From positions 42,121 through 106,120 of the forward strand of contig WQZP01000005.1 in assembly GCA_009780675.1 (NCBI GenBank): a stretch of DNA of 64,000 nt, written 5' to 3'. Each line of letters starts with the position of its first letter. Positions within the stretch are counted from its first letter, which is position 1. This document shows positions 26,986-36,761 of the stretch, one piece after another. The notes below the pieces were generated by a model that was not told the DNA's origin, did no database searches, and saw only the letters and a list, made by a program, of their open reading frames with translations. A program made the position numbers and the translations under genes. The stretch comes from Spirochaetaceae bacterium. GTDB lineage: Bacteria; Spirochaetota; Spirochaetia; CADAEX01.

Positions 26986-27111
26986 TATTATTCCTAAGTA
27001 TAGTTATAATATATTGGAGAGGTCAATAAAACAAGGGAATTTTTCAGGTATATCAAACAACCAGATACGAATAATATAGCAATATATTAAAAAATATAGT
27101 ATTATAAATGT

Positions 27112-27324
27112 ATGGTTGAATGGGAAGATATGACTCCGGAAGAAAGGGATCGCTTGATTTATCTGGTGCTTACAGAAGATGCTTTAAAAGCAATAACCAT
27201 GATAATGCATAAAAAGCACGGCCCTGATGTAAGTGCAGAAACAATAATGCGTTTTGCGTTTAAGGTTGCAAGAAACAGGATGATACCTGCTCACTTAAAG
27301 AAGAAAAACAAAAAGAAAAACTAG
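27112..27324 (+). CDS. Small conserved-looking protein of unknown function
   Basis: A 70-residue, acidic then strongly basic protein (MVEWEDMTPEERDRLIYLVL at the start, KKKNKKKN at the end), mostly helical with no signal or membrane helix. No ribosome binding site is visible. A TATTATAAA box ends about four bases before the ATG, so the mRNA may be leaderless. Codon composition and the charged pattern look protein-like. I do not recognise the family, and it could still be spurious. Confidence 0.5.
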   Translation: MVEWEDMTPEERDRLIYLVLTEDALKAITMIMHKKHGPDVSAETIMRFAFKVARNRMIPAHLKKKNKKKN

Positions 27325-27373
27325 TATATGCTGCTTCGCAGCTTGCCCCTCGCAATAGTTGTACCAGAAAAAC

Positions 27374-30300
27374 TTAATTTACACTATCAACAAGCTCCAG
27401 TTCTTTGCTTTTATCACGCCTTAACAAATCAATACCTTCGTTATTATCAGCCTCTATAAGAGTTGCCATGCTTGGATTATTCCTGAATCTTAAAACATTA
27501 AGCATAAAAATATTTAACTTATTTACTATATTTGGAGGCAGCATATTTCCATCAACTTCTACAGACATTGTAGGGTAGTTACGCTTTCTTGCCCATGGTG
27601 TATAAATACCTTCAATAACGCGGCCTATAAGGCATGCAAAAGGAGATATATTTATAACCCCACTGTAAGATTCTTCCATTGCAGTTGCAGCAGCTCCGGA
27701 AGATACTGCAATTTCTGAATTCAATTCAAGATTTAAAAAGTGGTCTGTTGTTTTTTTCATTATTTTGTTCATATCATCCGGATGTGGCGGCACAAGTTTT
27801 GTCTTTTTAAGAGCTTTTTTTGCTTTTTTCTCAACACTGTGTTTCCACATCTCTTCAAGAGTAAAAGTAATAAGTTTTTCGAATTCTTCACTAAAAAGCC
27901 TTTTCCACCATGGCAGTAACTTAAACCGTTTTTTCATATCATAATATTTTACAAAATCAGTATAGTGTATCCATTCTGCAATTCCAGATACTTTTGCGAT
28001 TATTCCCTTGGCAGAGAGGTGTTTGACTATTTCATCTACAGCAAAATCATCCCGCCGCACATATATTTCTCCAACAATCAAAACACGCGGAACTTCATCG
28101 ATCGTTTTTTTGAGGGGAATTTTAGCAAACTCATTTGCCATAATTTTTAGAAAAGGGATAAGTTTTTTTGTATCTGTGCTTATTTCCTCAAGCATTTTAT
28201 TTTGAAGATCATCATATATTGCCAAAGCTTTTCCTGGATCTTCTGCGCATGTTCTTAATGAAGTTTGAACATCTTTAAGATAATCACCCACAACAAGCGC
28301 GTACCAGAAATTTTTTGTAAAAGCAGCTCCCAGCCCCCCATAAGAGTTATCCGCACTTAAAGTAAATACAACTATATTATCGATCCTTAAATCTTTAAAA
28401 AGATTTTCGTAAAATACAAAATATTGACCTGTTCTGCAAGGCCCTGTTGTTATTGGAACAAACAAAAGATATGTTTCATCTTTTCTGTATTGTGGTGAAG
28501 CCATAAACTGGAGCGCGCTTCCAAGTACCAGCTGGGAAGGGACACATTCTTTACCGGACGCATAATTTCTTGCATAGTGAAGAGTCATTGTTGTTGCAAC
28601 AGGCATTGGCATAGCGTTTATCCCTTTTGCCTGAAGAGCTGCGCTTAGAATCCTGGTTGACACATCTCCCATATTTGAAATCATAACTTTTACTTTTGGG
28701 TTGTTTAATATAGGTGTTTTTTGCCCGTTTTTAACATTTAACAAATGAAGCGGTTCTGCGCTGGTATTCCCAACAAAGCGGAGCCCATTATCATATCTTT
28801 CTTCATTTTGTTCTGTAAGTTTTGCCTTATACCCTGTAATAATATCGAGAAAAGCTTCAACTCTTGTGTCTATACCTGCATCTGCAGAGTGAGAATCAAG
28901 TTCAAGTACAAGAAAAGGCTTTGTTCCCTGAATCCACCTTAAATAATGCAGCATAAAAGAATCAGGGGCGCATGCGAAATTGGTAACAAAAGTTATATAA
29001 AGATTTTTCTCGTTACGCACCAGTTGGGCAGTCTTCATGTCCTGCTGGCCATAATACCAATACATATTCGGGAAAATCTCTTCGTTTTCAAAGGGGAGTA
29101 TATCAAAAGGGATTACTGTATAGTTACGGCTTGTAAATTTCTTTGGTATCCCCATATTTGCTTCTCTTGTTAAAGCATTATACGGCCTTCCCAAAAGAGC
29201 TATTACAGGACGTTTGCTTTCTCTTGCTTCAGCAAGCGCTTCCAGCCCAAGTTCCTTGGCTTTTTTTAAATATCCTTCCTGTCTGATTATAGCTTCTTCG
29301 AATGCTTCCTGAATTTCATTATCAGATATATTAAGCTTCTTACCAAGTTCAAAAAAAAGCTCAAGGGCTTTCTTTGTCCCAAATTTAAAACTTACAACAA
29401 GCTCCAGTATTTTATCCTCAGCCTCTGGAAAAGCTTTTTTAATGTAATAGGGCAGGGCCTGTGTCAGCGGGCAAAAATTTGCATGAACAGAAGTTTCATA
29501 ACTTGGCATATCCCTAAAATGGGGAACAAAAATATAATCACAGCCTTTATCTATTATATCCTGAACAGCTCCGTGCGCAATTTCAGCAGGAAAACAATAA
29601 TCGCTTTCTGTACGTGAAATACCTGCAAGAGCAACCTTATCTGATAAAACAGTTTTTATTCCAAGTGTATGAAAAAACCATGAATAAAACGGGTAGAGAG
29701 TATGAACAGAAAAAGCTCGTGGAATACCAACAGTATAATTTCTTTTTGCTATAAACTCTTCTTCGGACGGAGCGCAAATTTTAAAAAGCAATTCCGCCCG
29801 CTTTTGCACATAGTCAACTACACTTGAGTCAGCCTCGATCTTCTTTCTGCTGTTTGTATACTTTGAACACCGTCCACCAAACATATACTTGTGGTTATTT
29901 ACATTCAAAATCTGGATCGGGCAAAAATTTTCACAAGCCTTACATACAAAATTACTATCATAAATAATTTCTGTTTCAAGGATCCTGTCTATATCAAAGT
30001 TGGTTTTTTCAAGAAGCCCGTCATTAAATTTTTCTTTAGCAAGAATACCTACGCCAAAGCAGCCCATTAGTTCCGGGCTTGGCGGAACCATAATATCTTT
30101 ATTCAAAAGCATTGCAAAAGCAAGAGGAACAGCTTTGTTTTTTGCAACTCCTCCCTGCAGAAATATTCTTTGTCCTACTGTCCTGTTTCCAACAACTCTG
30201 TTAAGGTAATTGCTGACAATTGAAGTAACTATTCCTGCTGTTATATCTTCTCTTGTTGCACCCTGTTGGATAGCTTTTCTGATATCGGAATTTATAAAAG

Positions 30301-31711
30301 CTGAACAATGTTCTCCGAACTTTAGCGGGTTTTCAGCTTTTAATGCTATTTCTCCAATTTCCCATGCAGCACTTATATTCAAGTCTCCCTGGGCAGATTC
30401 TTCAAGAAAAGAACCTGTTCCTGCTGAGCACGCTTCATTCATTGCATAATCAATTGGAACTTTATTTTTAAGGAGAACATATTTTGCATCTTGTCCGCCA
30501 ATTTCAAAAATTGTATCAACATCACTTGCAAAATAGGTTGTTCCATAAGCATGTGCTATTATTTCGTTATATACTCCACGTGTTTCAAGAAAAACTCCAA
30601 GGATTTCTCTTGACGAACCTGTTGTCGCGGCAAGTGAAATTTTTATATCCATTGAACCTATATCATCAATAATTTTTTTCTTTATTTCCCATAGACAAAG
30701 TTTTAAAGCTTTTACAGGGTCTCCGTGAGTTCTGCCGTAATGTGACGCAACAACTTCATTGGTCTTCATGTCAATAAGGCATGCTTTTGTTGTAGTTGAA
30801 CCACCATCTATTCCAAGAATATATTCATGCTCTCTTTCAACTTTTTTTTCCGTATGTTCAAAATATTTTACTCTGTCAAGCTGGGTTTTTAAAGATTTAT
30901 AACGTGCAAATTTTACATCATTATGTTTAAAAAAATCCCCTTCCAGCGGGAGTGAGCTCCCGTTTTCTTTTGCAAGATACGCAGCTCCAAGCGCTTCATA
31001 GAATGAAGCTGTTTCCGGAACTAAAAATTCGATATTTGGAGCAGCTTGTTTTATAAAAGCAATAATATGTTTATTTAAAGTAACGCCACCTGTTATAAGT
31101 ACCCGTCCGGAAGTAATGTGCGCCCGGTTTAAAAAGTCAATAACTTTTGTTGCCATAACATTACTTAATGAAAGTACGATATCATCTTTTGTAGCTTCCC
31201 GTTTATTTAACTTATGGGTGCAATCGGACTTCATGAATACAGAACATCTTGTAGAAAGAGAAAGAGCTTTGGCATCGCTGGATATAGCGTTAACATTGTC
31301 CAGCTTCATATCCATGCGCCCAAGTTGCTGCTTAAAGAATTCGCCTGTCCCTGACGCGCATTTGCTTCCGGAAAAGTTATTCTGTATTTTGCCATTTTTG
31401 TTTACAGTATAAACAACCAGGTCTTCTCCGCCCATGGTTACAACTGCATCTACCTGTTCTCCGGATTCTTTTAATGCTTCTTCTAGACATAATGTTTCAA
31501 CAGTGCTATTAATATTGAAGAGATAGCGCCCTTCTGTCCCTGTTACCAGAGAGATTATCCCTTCTTCAATATTGCCTTCTTTTATAGCGGTTTTAAAAGT
31601 TCCAGGAAGATCGCCATCATGAGGAAGTACTATACTCCATATAAGTTTATTATTTTCAAGTAAAGCCAATTTTATGCTGGAAGAGCCTACATTTATTCCA
31701 AGACTTCGCAT
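27374..31711 (-). CDS. Acyl-CoA dehydratase activase-related giant protein (BadF/BadG ATPases plus HgdB-like)
   Basis: The 1445-residue protein combines two BcrAD/BadFG/HgdC-type ATPase modules. The first spans about residues 1-265 and starts LGINVGSSSIKLALLEN. The second, from about 295 to 560, contains LGIDGGSTTTKACLIDMKT and the cluster segment NEACSAGTGSF. A DUF2229/HGD-D-like region follows: a cysteine motif in FVCKACENFCPIQI, an FGGRCSKY segment near residue 615, PRAFSVHTLYPFYSWF and further Cys. Such fusions are common in anaerobes and are annotated as activators of 2-hydroxyacyl-CoA dehydratases; the true substrate is unknown. No dehydratase partner genes are next to it. It is encoded alone. 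Confidence 0.88.
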   Translation of the reverse strand: MRSLGINVGSSSIKLALLENNKLIWSIVLPHDGDLPGTFKTAIKEGNIEEGIISLVTGTEGRYLFNINSTVETLCLEEALKESGEQVDAVVTMGGEDLVVYTVNKNGKIQNNFSGSKCASGTGEFFKQQLGRMDMKLDNVNAISSDAKALSLSTRCSVFMKSDCTHKLNKREATKDDIVLSLSNVMATKVIDFLNRAHITSGRVLITGGVTLNKHIIAFIKQAAPNIEFLVPETASFYEALGAAYLAKENGSSLPLEGDFFKHNDVKFARYKSLKTQLDRVKYFEHTEKKVEREHEYILGIDGGSTTTKACLIDMKTNEVVASHYGRTHGDPVKALKLCLWEIKKKIIDDIGSMDIKISLAATTGSSREILGVFLETRGVYNEIIAHAYGTTYFASDVDTIFEIGGQDAKYVLLKNKVPIDYAMNEACSAGTGSFLEESAQGDLNISAAWEIGEIALKAENPLKFGEHCSAFINSDIRKAIQQGATREDITAGIVTSIVSNYLNRVVGNRTVGQRIFLQGGVAKNKAVPLAFAMLLNKDIMVPPSPELMGCFGVGILAKEKFNDGLLEKTNFDIDRILETEIIYDSNFVCKACENFCPIQILNVNNHKYMFGGRCSKYTNSRKKIEADSSVVDYVQKRAELLFKICAPSEEEFIAKRNYTVGIPRAFSVHTLYPFYSWFFHTLGIKTVLSDKVALAGISRTESDYCFPAEIAHGAVQDIIDKGCDYIFVPHFRDMPSYETSVHANFCPLTQALPYYIKKAFPEAEDKILELVVSFKFGTKKALELFFELGKKLNISDNEIQEAFEEAIIRQEGYLKKAKELGLEALAEARESKRPVIALLGRPYNALTREANMGIPKKFTSRNYTVIPFDILPFENEEIFPNMYWYYGQQDMKTAQLVRNEKNLYITFVTNFACAPDSFMLHYLRWIQGTKPFLVLELDSHSADAGIDTRVEAFLDIITGYKAKLTEQNEERYDNGLRFVGNTSAEPLHLLNVKNGQKTPILNNPKVKVMISNMGDVSTRILSAALQAKGINAMPMPVATTMTLHYARNYASGKECVPSQLVLGSALQFMASPQYRKDETYLLFVPITTGPCRTGQYFVFYENLFKDLRIDNIVVFTLSADNSYGGLGAAFTKNFWYALVVGDYLKDVQTSLRTCAEDPGKALAIYDDLQNKMLEEISTDTKKLIPFLKIMANEFAKIPLKKTIDEVPRVLIVGEIYVRRDDFAVDEIVKHLSAKGIIAKVSGIAEWIHYTDFVKYYDMKKRFKLLPWWKRLFSEEFEKLITFTLEEMWKHSVEKKAKKALKKTKLVPPHPDDMNKIMKKTTDHFLNLELNSEIAVSSGAAATAMEESYSGVINISPFACLIGRVIEGIYTPWARKRNYPTMSVEVDGNMLPPNIVNKLNIFMLNVLRFRNNPSMATLIEADNNEGIDLLRRDKSKELELVDSVN

Positions 31712-31826
31712 TTATATCCCTCAAGTTGTAAAATTTATACTGATATTTATGAATAATATAATCAAATTATTAAAAAAACTTCTATCAATTATTAAAAATA
31801 TTTTTGATTTTTATTTTGCGTGACAA

Positions 31827-34163
31827 TTACTGAAACTTCCCTGCAGTATATTTGTTGCGTCCGTTCTGTTTTGATTCATAAAGCATTTTGTCAGCCTGTA
31901 TTATGTAGTCATCTGCTTTTTGCTTATGACATGTATCACCGCTTATGATTCCAATGGAAATAGTTACACAATCTGCCGCATCATTTTTTTCATGCATTAT
32001 ATTGAGCTTTCGTATGGATTCGAGCAGCTTTTCAGCTACCATTTGCGCTCCATTTTCATCGGTATTAGACAAGACAACAACAAATTCTTCACCACCATAT
32101 CGAGCAGTAAAATCACCCACTCTTGGTAAATTCCTTGAAAGTGTTTCTGCAATCATTTTTAAGCAAATATCACCTGCTTTGTGGCCGTATGTATCATTGA
32201 AATTTTTGAAAAAATCAATATCTATCATCATCAAGCTAAGAGTAGCTTCGGCACGTGACAAAGACTTTATGATCCGGCCAATGTTTTCGTCAAAATATCG
32301 TCTGTTATAAATCCCTGTCAGAGAATCAATAAAAATTTTTTCAACTTCAATTTCAAGTTGAGTTATCTTTTTTTCCATACTTCTGACACGGCGGAGATCA
32401 TATACATAACTTAACCCAATGAATTTCCCTTTATGCTTTACCCGTTCTGTTGTTACTTCGCAGGGAATGAGTTCACCCTTGGCAGATTTATGTGTCCATT
32501 CAAATATTTGTTTTTCGCCGTTAATCACGCGCTTGAAAATCTCAAGTGCTTTTTCTGTAGATTTAGTGCCATCTGGCTGGTACTCAGGAGAAAATTCATT
32601 AATATAATCACTCAAGTTTTTCTCTGAAATTGCCAGCATATTAAGTATATGCTCGTTGCAGTCAATGAATTTAAAATCCTCATCAAAAGTAGTTACTCCA
32701 ATGGGTGAGTTGCTATATAAAATATGATTAAATTCGTTTGATTCAGCTATTGCTCTTTCCATTTCATAGCGTATGACGGCGTTCGCAAACAAAAATGCCG
32801 CTGACCGCATAAACCTGGCATGGTCTTTTTTAAAATAACGTTCGTTTCGATGATCCTCAAAAAGTACAAACCCCCAAAAAACATTGTCGATAAATATCGG
32901 CGCTACAAATGCTGACACTATACCAAGCGCTTTCAATATAGAGGCCTCATGTTCCGGCATCAATCGGACAGGTTTGTTTATTACTTCATTTACTGCAAAT
33001 GCTTTTTCCCAATTTGGGGCATACCGGGAATATGTTACATCAGCAAATTCCGAGAGTGGCTCGGTAGTGCCGCCAGAAGCTTTTTCCCAACGGTAAATCT
33101 GCGAAAAATGCAAACCATCAGGCTTTATGGAGTTGCGCCAAACAGATAGTCTGTCTATATCTGCAATATCAGCTAAAAATCCAATTTCCTCTGTCATAAG
33201 GTCGTTAAATGGTCTATTACTTTGCGCAAGGAACTTAACTGCCATTCTATTAAGAGTTCCTGTCAGATTCTGCAGATCATATTTTACTGCTTTCAATGTA
33301 ATATTATTTTGTACGAGAAATGCGACCAGGATACTGATGGCTAATCCTGCAAAAATCAAAAGCCATGCTTCAGGATGTTCGTACCATGCACGTATGGGGA
33401 AAATACGAAAATACCATTCAGCATTGAGAATCTGCACAGATTTTTCTACATAATGAGTAGTGGGCCAAAGATTTCTATTCCCGCTCGCTATTATTTGTTT
33501 TGCGTTAGTGTCTGGATTTATCCGCCAAAGTTGATATGAAAAACCTTTGTGCTCCAGCATTGAAAGTCCTGTGCCATCTAAAGCTTCAGGAAATTTAAGT
33601 GATACAGAAACTAACCCCCAAAATATGTTTTCTTCTGCTTCGGAATGGATATATACAGGATACCTGCCAACTAAACCCAGAATTCCCTGTCGCAAAATAA
33701 AAGGTCCAGCCATTACAAGCTCTCCGGTATCTCTGGCGAGTATTGCTTCTATATTACCGTAATAATAATGTTCATCAAAAAAATCCAAACCTATAACAGC
33801 TTTGGCTTCTTCAATAGGGTAAGCATCCAAAACAATTCCATCAGGAGCTAAAATGAAATTTGCAAGGGCAGGTTCATTTGCCGCAATTACATCTGCTACT
33901 TTTTGAAAATTGCTTACAACACCATCTCCCTGTATTACTAAAGCAGCTAATGCTTTTGTCTGAAAAAGCTGTTTGGAAATAACTTCGTATATTCTATAGG
34001 AGTTTTCAAGTATGAGCCCTTCCATTTGTAGCATTTCAACACTCATTTTATTCTTGACAGCTATAGTGCCAACAAATGCACAAAGCAAAAATGTTAATAA
34101 AAAGTATAATATTGTTTTTTTATATATTTTTTTGTCCCCAGTCATCCCTTCTTCCCCCCCCAT
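31827..34163 (-). CDS. Diguanylate cyclase with CHASE, GAF and PAS domains
   Basis: Makes the second messenger c-di-GMP in response to outside and inside signals. From the ATG at 34163 the product has 778 residues. A membrane helix (ILYFLLTFLLCAFVGTIAV) is followed by a periplasmic CHASE sensor of about 200 residues and a second membrane helix (LLIFAGLAISILVAFLV). Next come a GAF-like domain (PIFIDNVFWGFVLFEDH), a PAS domain (GVTTFDEDFKFIDCNEH) and a GGDEF domain with the active motif RYGGEEF and an RVGD inhibitory site five residues before it. AAGGAG precedes the chosen ATG. A run of eight G begins with the G of that ATG, and a further in-frame ATG lies at 34145. Confidence 0.92.
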   Translation of the reverse strand: MGGEEGMTGDKKIYKKTILYFLLTFLLCAFVGTIAVKNKMSVEMLQMEGLILENSYRIYEVISKQLFQTKALAALVIQGDGVVSNFQKVADVIAANEPALANFILAPDGIVLDAYPIEEAKAVIGLDFFDEHYYYGNIEAILARDTGELVMAGPFILRQGILGLVGRYPVYIHSEAEENIFWGLVSVSLKFPEALDGTGLSMLEHKGFSYQLWRINPDTNAKQIIASGNRNLWPTTHYVEKSVQILNAEWYFRIFPIRAWYEHPEAWLLIFAGLAISILVAFLVQNNITLKAVKYDLQNLTGTLNRMAVKFLAQSNRPFNDLMTEEIGFLADIADIDRLSVWRNSIKPDGLHFSQIYRWEKASGGTTEPLSEFADVTYSRYAPNWEKAFAVNEVINKPVRLMPEHEASILKALGIVSAFVAPIFIDNVFWGFVLFEDHRNERYFKKDHARFMRSAAFLFANAVIRYEMERAIAESNEFNHILYSNSPIGVTTFDEDFKFIDCNEHILNMLAISEKNLSDYINEFSPEYQPDGTKSTEKALEIFKRVINGEKQIFEWTHKSAKGELIPCEVTTERVKHKGKFIGLSYVYDLRRVRSMEKKITQLEIEVEKIFIDSLTGIYNRRYFDENIGRIIKSLSRAEATLSLMMIDIDFFKNFNDTYGHKAGDICLKMIAETLSRNLPRVGDFTARYGGEEFVVVLSNTDENGAQMVAEKLLESIRKLNIMHEKNDAADCVTISIGIISGDTCHKQKADDYIIQADKMLYESKQNGRNKYTAGKFQ
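34154..34161 (-). repeat. G8 homopolymer at the start of the diguanylate cyclase gene
   Basis: On the minus strand the sequence reads ATAATGGGGGGGGAAGAAGG, so the start codon's G opens a run of eight G. A gain or loss of one G would frameshift initiation from 34163, while an in-frame ATG at 34145, after the run, could still be used. The tract could also serve as a Shine-Dalgarno-like element for that second ATG. Confidence 0.75.
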
Positions 34164-34206
34164 TATCATCTCCTTTGGAATCGGAGTCAAGAACAGAGAT
34201 ATAGCT

Positions 34207-34614
34207 TTAATCTCTATAATATGTGGAAAATAACTCTAAGCCATCACTGGAAACAAATCTCGATTCCATTACATTGGTAGAAATCCTGAAGAACCTTTCC
34301 CTTCCCCAATCTCCAGTATAAAACCTTATATACATATCGTAATATTCTTCTGTTATTTCCTGAGTATAACCAGTAATAAACCCTGAAACTATATCTTCTA
34401 CTATACTATGTCCGTCAAAAATAAAATCGGTTTTAGTAAATTCTACCATAAATGGATCATCCAGGTCATCGGTAATTACCCATGTGCCAAGTATCCACTC
34501 TGGCGGAGATACTCTATTGATCTCATCTGTTGTGTAGTCAAAATCCATGCTATAAGCAGGAAACAAAATTGCAAAAAAGAGAAAAATATTTAAAATTAGT
34601 ATTTGTTTTTTCAT
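34207..34614 (-). CDS. Small exported protein of unknown function
   Basis: The 135-residue product has a signal peptide (KQILILNIFLFFAILFPAYS) and a beta-rich mature part. It contains PPEWILGTWVITDD, a type of start seen in small lipocalin-like or DUF-type exported proteins of treponemes, and ends with the ESRFVSSDGLELFSTYYRD pattern. The ATG has AAGGAAG upstream. It lies 43 bases upstream of the diguanylate cyclase gene on the same strand and may be co-transcribed. I cannot name it. Confidence 0.68.
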   Translation of the reverse strand: MKKQILILNIFLFFAILFPAYSMDFDYTTDEINRVSPPEWILGTWVITDDLDDPFMVEFTKTDFIFDGHSIVEDIVSGFITGYTQEITEEYYDMYIRFYTGDWGRERFFRISTNVMESRFVSSDGLELFSTYYRD

Positions 34615-34767
34615 TATAAATCTTCCTTGATATAAAACTAAATTTTGATCATCAATAATACTTAAGCTGATACATTTAATTATAATATTAATTTTTTATT
34701 TATAAAAGAGAGATATCTGTAATAGAGTAATTATCACTTGTTATTCACAAATTATAACCTTACGCTA

Positions 34768-34796
34768 TTGACAGATATTCTATTCTTATATAGTAT
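34768..34796 (+). promoter_or_regulatory. Promoter of the riboflavin operon
   Basis: A perfect TTGACA (34768-34773) is followed by a 17-base spacer and TAGTAT (34791-34796). Transcription would start near 34803, about 18 bases before the riboswitch. The rest of the 34615-34767 stretch is AT-rich with nothing else recognisable. Confidence 0.65.
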
Positions 34797-34820
34797 TTTA
34801 GTAGATAATTAACAATATAA

Positions 34821-34929
34821 TTCTTCAGGGCAGGGTGAAAATCCCTACCGGTGGTAAAGCCCACGAGCCGAAAGGCAGATTCGGTGTAACTCCGAAGCCG
34901 ACAGTTAGAGTCTGGATGAAAGAAGATGG
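34821..34929 (+). promoter_or_regulatory. FMN riboswitch (RFN element)
   Basis: The conserved RFN core is present in order: CAGGGCAGGGTGAAAATCCC, ACCGGTGGTAAAGCCC, CGAGC, a P4-P5 region with AACTCCGAAGCCGACAG, and the closing TCTGGATGAAAGAAGATGG. These are the standard blocks of the FMN aptamer, which binds flavin mononucleotide. It lies upstream of ribD and just before an intrinsic terminator, so FMN binding should cause premature termination of the ribDEBAH operon. Confidence 0.97.
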
Positions 34930-34946
34930 TACTTTTATAATATCAG

Positions 34947-34983
34947 AAGCTCTGAGATATACCTATATTTCAGAGCTTTTTTT
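34947..34983 (+). terminator. Intrinsic terminator of the riboflavin leader
   Basis: A 9-bp stem (AAGCTCTGA pairing with TCAGAGCTT) with a 14-base loop is followed by a run of T to 34983. It lies between the FMN aptamer and the ribD start, which is the expected attenuator position. Confidence 0.92.
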
Positions 34984-35000
34984 GTTGGCCGAGGTTTTTT

Positions 35001-36125
35001 ATGAATTTAACAGCAATGCATGAAAAATTTATGCGAATTGCTTTAGACCTTGCATCAAAAGGGGCGGGGAATGTTAATCCTAACCCTTTAGTTGGCGCAG
35101 TGATTGTAAAAGATAATAAAATAATAGGCCAGGGTTTTCATTCAGTTTATGGTGGCCCACATGCCGAGATAGAAGCATTTAAAAGCTGCGCCAATGCTGC
35201 AGGAGCAACATTATATGTAACACTTGAGCCTTGCTGTCATCATGGGAAAACCCCGCCATGTACAGATGCAATAATCAAGAATAAAATTTCAAAAGTTGTA
35301 ATAGGGTGTAAAGATAACAATTCCCTTGTTTCAGGAAAAGGGATTGAAATTCTTAAAAAACATGGAATTGAAGTTGAGACAGGTGTGCTTGAAAAAGAGT
35401 GCCAGGATATAAATGAAATATTTTTTTATTATATAAAAAATAAAAAACCTTATGTAGTTATGAAATACGCAATGACTGCTGATGGCAAAATCGCGACAAG
35501 CTCCGGAGAATCCCAATGGATTACAGGAAATTTGGCGCGCGAACACACCCACAAAACAAGACATGTTTTGTCTGGTATAATGGTGGGAATAGGAACTGTT
35601 CTTGCTGATGATCCTCTTCTTACATGCAGGATCCCGGAGGGGGGTGGAAAAAATCCTGTGAGGATTATTTGCGACACTGCTCTCAAAATACCATTAGATT
35701 CAAAAGTTGTACAAACAGCGAAAACAGTTCCTACTATTGTGGCTGCAGCAACTTTTGATATTTCCAAAAAAGAGCAACTTGAGGCTATGGGAGTTTCCGT
35801 AGTAGAGACAAAATCAAAAAATTCAAAACTGGATTTAGAAGATTTAATGCAGGAACTTGGAAAAATGGAAATAGACAGCATTCTTTTGGAAGGGGGCGGA
35901 ACCCTGAATTACAGCGCCCTTGAGCAAGGCATTGTTCGTAAGCTGCAAATATATGTAGGTTCCAAAATATTTGGCGGCAAAGAGAGCCTTTCCCCGGTAG
36001 AAGGAAAAGGTATAAAAAATATTTCAGAAGCAGTTGCTTTAAAATTATATAACGTTACTATGATAGGCGAGGATGTCCTGCTTGAATATAAAGTGGAGGA
36101 TAGAATGCCATGTTTACAGGAATAG
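35001..36125 (+). CDS. ribD: Bifunctional riboflavin deaminase/reductase RibD
   Basis: Carries out the deamination and reduction of the pyrimidine intermediate in riboflavin synthesis. The 374-residue protein has an N-terminal zinc deaminase domain (NPNPLVGAVIV, the HAE motif in GGPHAEIEAF, and EPCCHHGKTPPC) and a C-terminal reductase domain (KYAMTADGKIATSSGESQWI, MVGIGTVLADDPLLTCR, LLEGGGTLN). The ATG at 35001 follows a CGAGG box just after the attenuator terminator. It is the first gene under FMN-riboswitch control. Its stop overlaps ribE by 16 bases. Confidence 0.96.
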   Translation: MNLTAMHEKFMRIALDLASKGAGNVNPNPLVGAVIVKDNKIIGQGFHSVYGGPHAEIEAFKSCANAAGATLYVTLEPCCHHGKTPPCTDAIIKNKISKVVIGCKDNNSLVSGKGIEILKKHGIEVETGVLEKECQDINEIFFYYIKNKKPYVVMKYAMTADGKIATSSGESQWITGNLAREHTHKTRHVLSGIMVGIGTVLADDPLLTCRIPEGGGKNPVRIICDTALKIPLDSKVVQTAKTVPTIVAAATFDISKKEQLEAMGVSVVETKSKNSKLDLEDLMQELGKMEIDSILLEGGGTLNYSALEQGIVRKLQIYVGSKIFGGKESLSPVEGKGIKNISEAVALKLYNVTMIGEDVLLEYKVEDRMPCLQE

Positions 36126-36751
36126 TGGAAGAGAAAGGAACGATAAAATCCATACAGCCAGGAGTAAAATCAATAAGGCTTGCAATAGAAGCAGAGATTG
36201 TTCTGGGAGGCTTAAAAATAGGGGATAGTGTTGCTGTAAGCGGAGTTTGCCTTACTGTGACAGATATTTCTTCAAATAGCTTTGCAGCAGATGTTATGCC
36301 CGAGACATTAAGGAAAAGCGCTTTTTCAAATCTTAAACCAGGAGATGTTGTTAATCTTGAAAGAGCTATGGCTGCAAACGGGCGGTTTGGCGGCCACATG
36401 GTATCAGGTCATATTGATGGTACAGGTACTATTGCGGATATCAAAAGGGAAGATAATGCTGTTTGGGTAAAAATAAAAGCATCTCCGGATATTCTTAAAT
36501 ATGTTATAGATAAAGGGTCGATTGCTATAGATGGTATAAGCCTGACTATTGCAAAAATAGAAAAAGATTATTTTTCTGTATCTCTTATTCCTCATACTAT
36601 AAAAGAGACTACGTTACTTAAAAAAAATATTGGAGATACTGTTAACCTTGAGTCTGATCTTGTGGGAAAATACATTTATAAATTTCTTAATTTTGGTAAG
36701 GAAGAAAATAAAACAATAGATATGGAATTTTTACAAAAACATGGATTTTAA
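36110..36751 (+). CDS. ribE: Riboflavin synthase alpha subunit
   Basis: Condenses two molecules of 6,7-dimethyl-8-ribityllumazine to riboflavin. The 213-residue protein has the two tandem lumazine-binding repeats. The first starts [15 protein letters not shown] with a [13 protein letters not shown] motif, and the second carries the [15 protein letters not shown] segment with [10 protein letters not shown]. The ATG lies inside the ribD 3' end, showing translational coupling. All hallmark residues are visible. Confidence 0.96.
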   Translation: MFTGIVEEKGTIKSIQPGVKSIRLAIEAEIVLGGLKIGDSVAVSGVCLTVTDISSNSFAADVMPETLRKSAFSNLKPGDVVNLERAMAANGRFGGHMVSGHIDGTGTIADIKREDNAVWVKIKASPDILKYVIDKGSIAIDGISLTIAKIEKDYFSVSLIPHTIKETTLLKKNIGDTVNLESDLVGKYIYKFLNFGKEENKTIDMEFLQKHGF

Positions 36752-36761
36752 GGAGAATAAA

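Noticed and set aside
27330..27342. GCTGC-TTC-GCAGC hairpin after the small gene
   Set aside because: The stem is only five base pairs with a three-base loop, with no U-run on either strand, so it is not called as a terminator.
34835..35023. 62-codon frame over the FMN riboswitch
   Set aside because: It reads through the RFN aptamer and the terminator, whose RNA structure explains the sequence.
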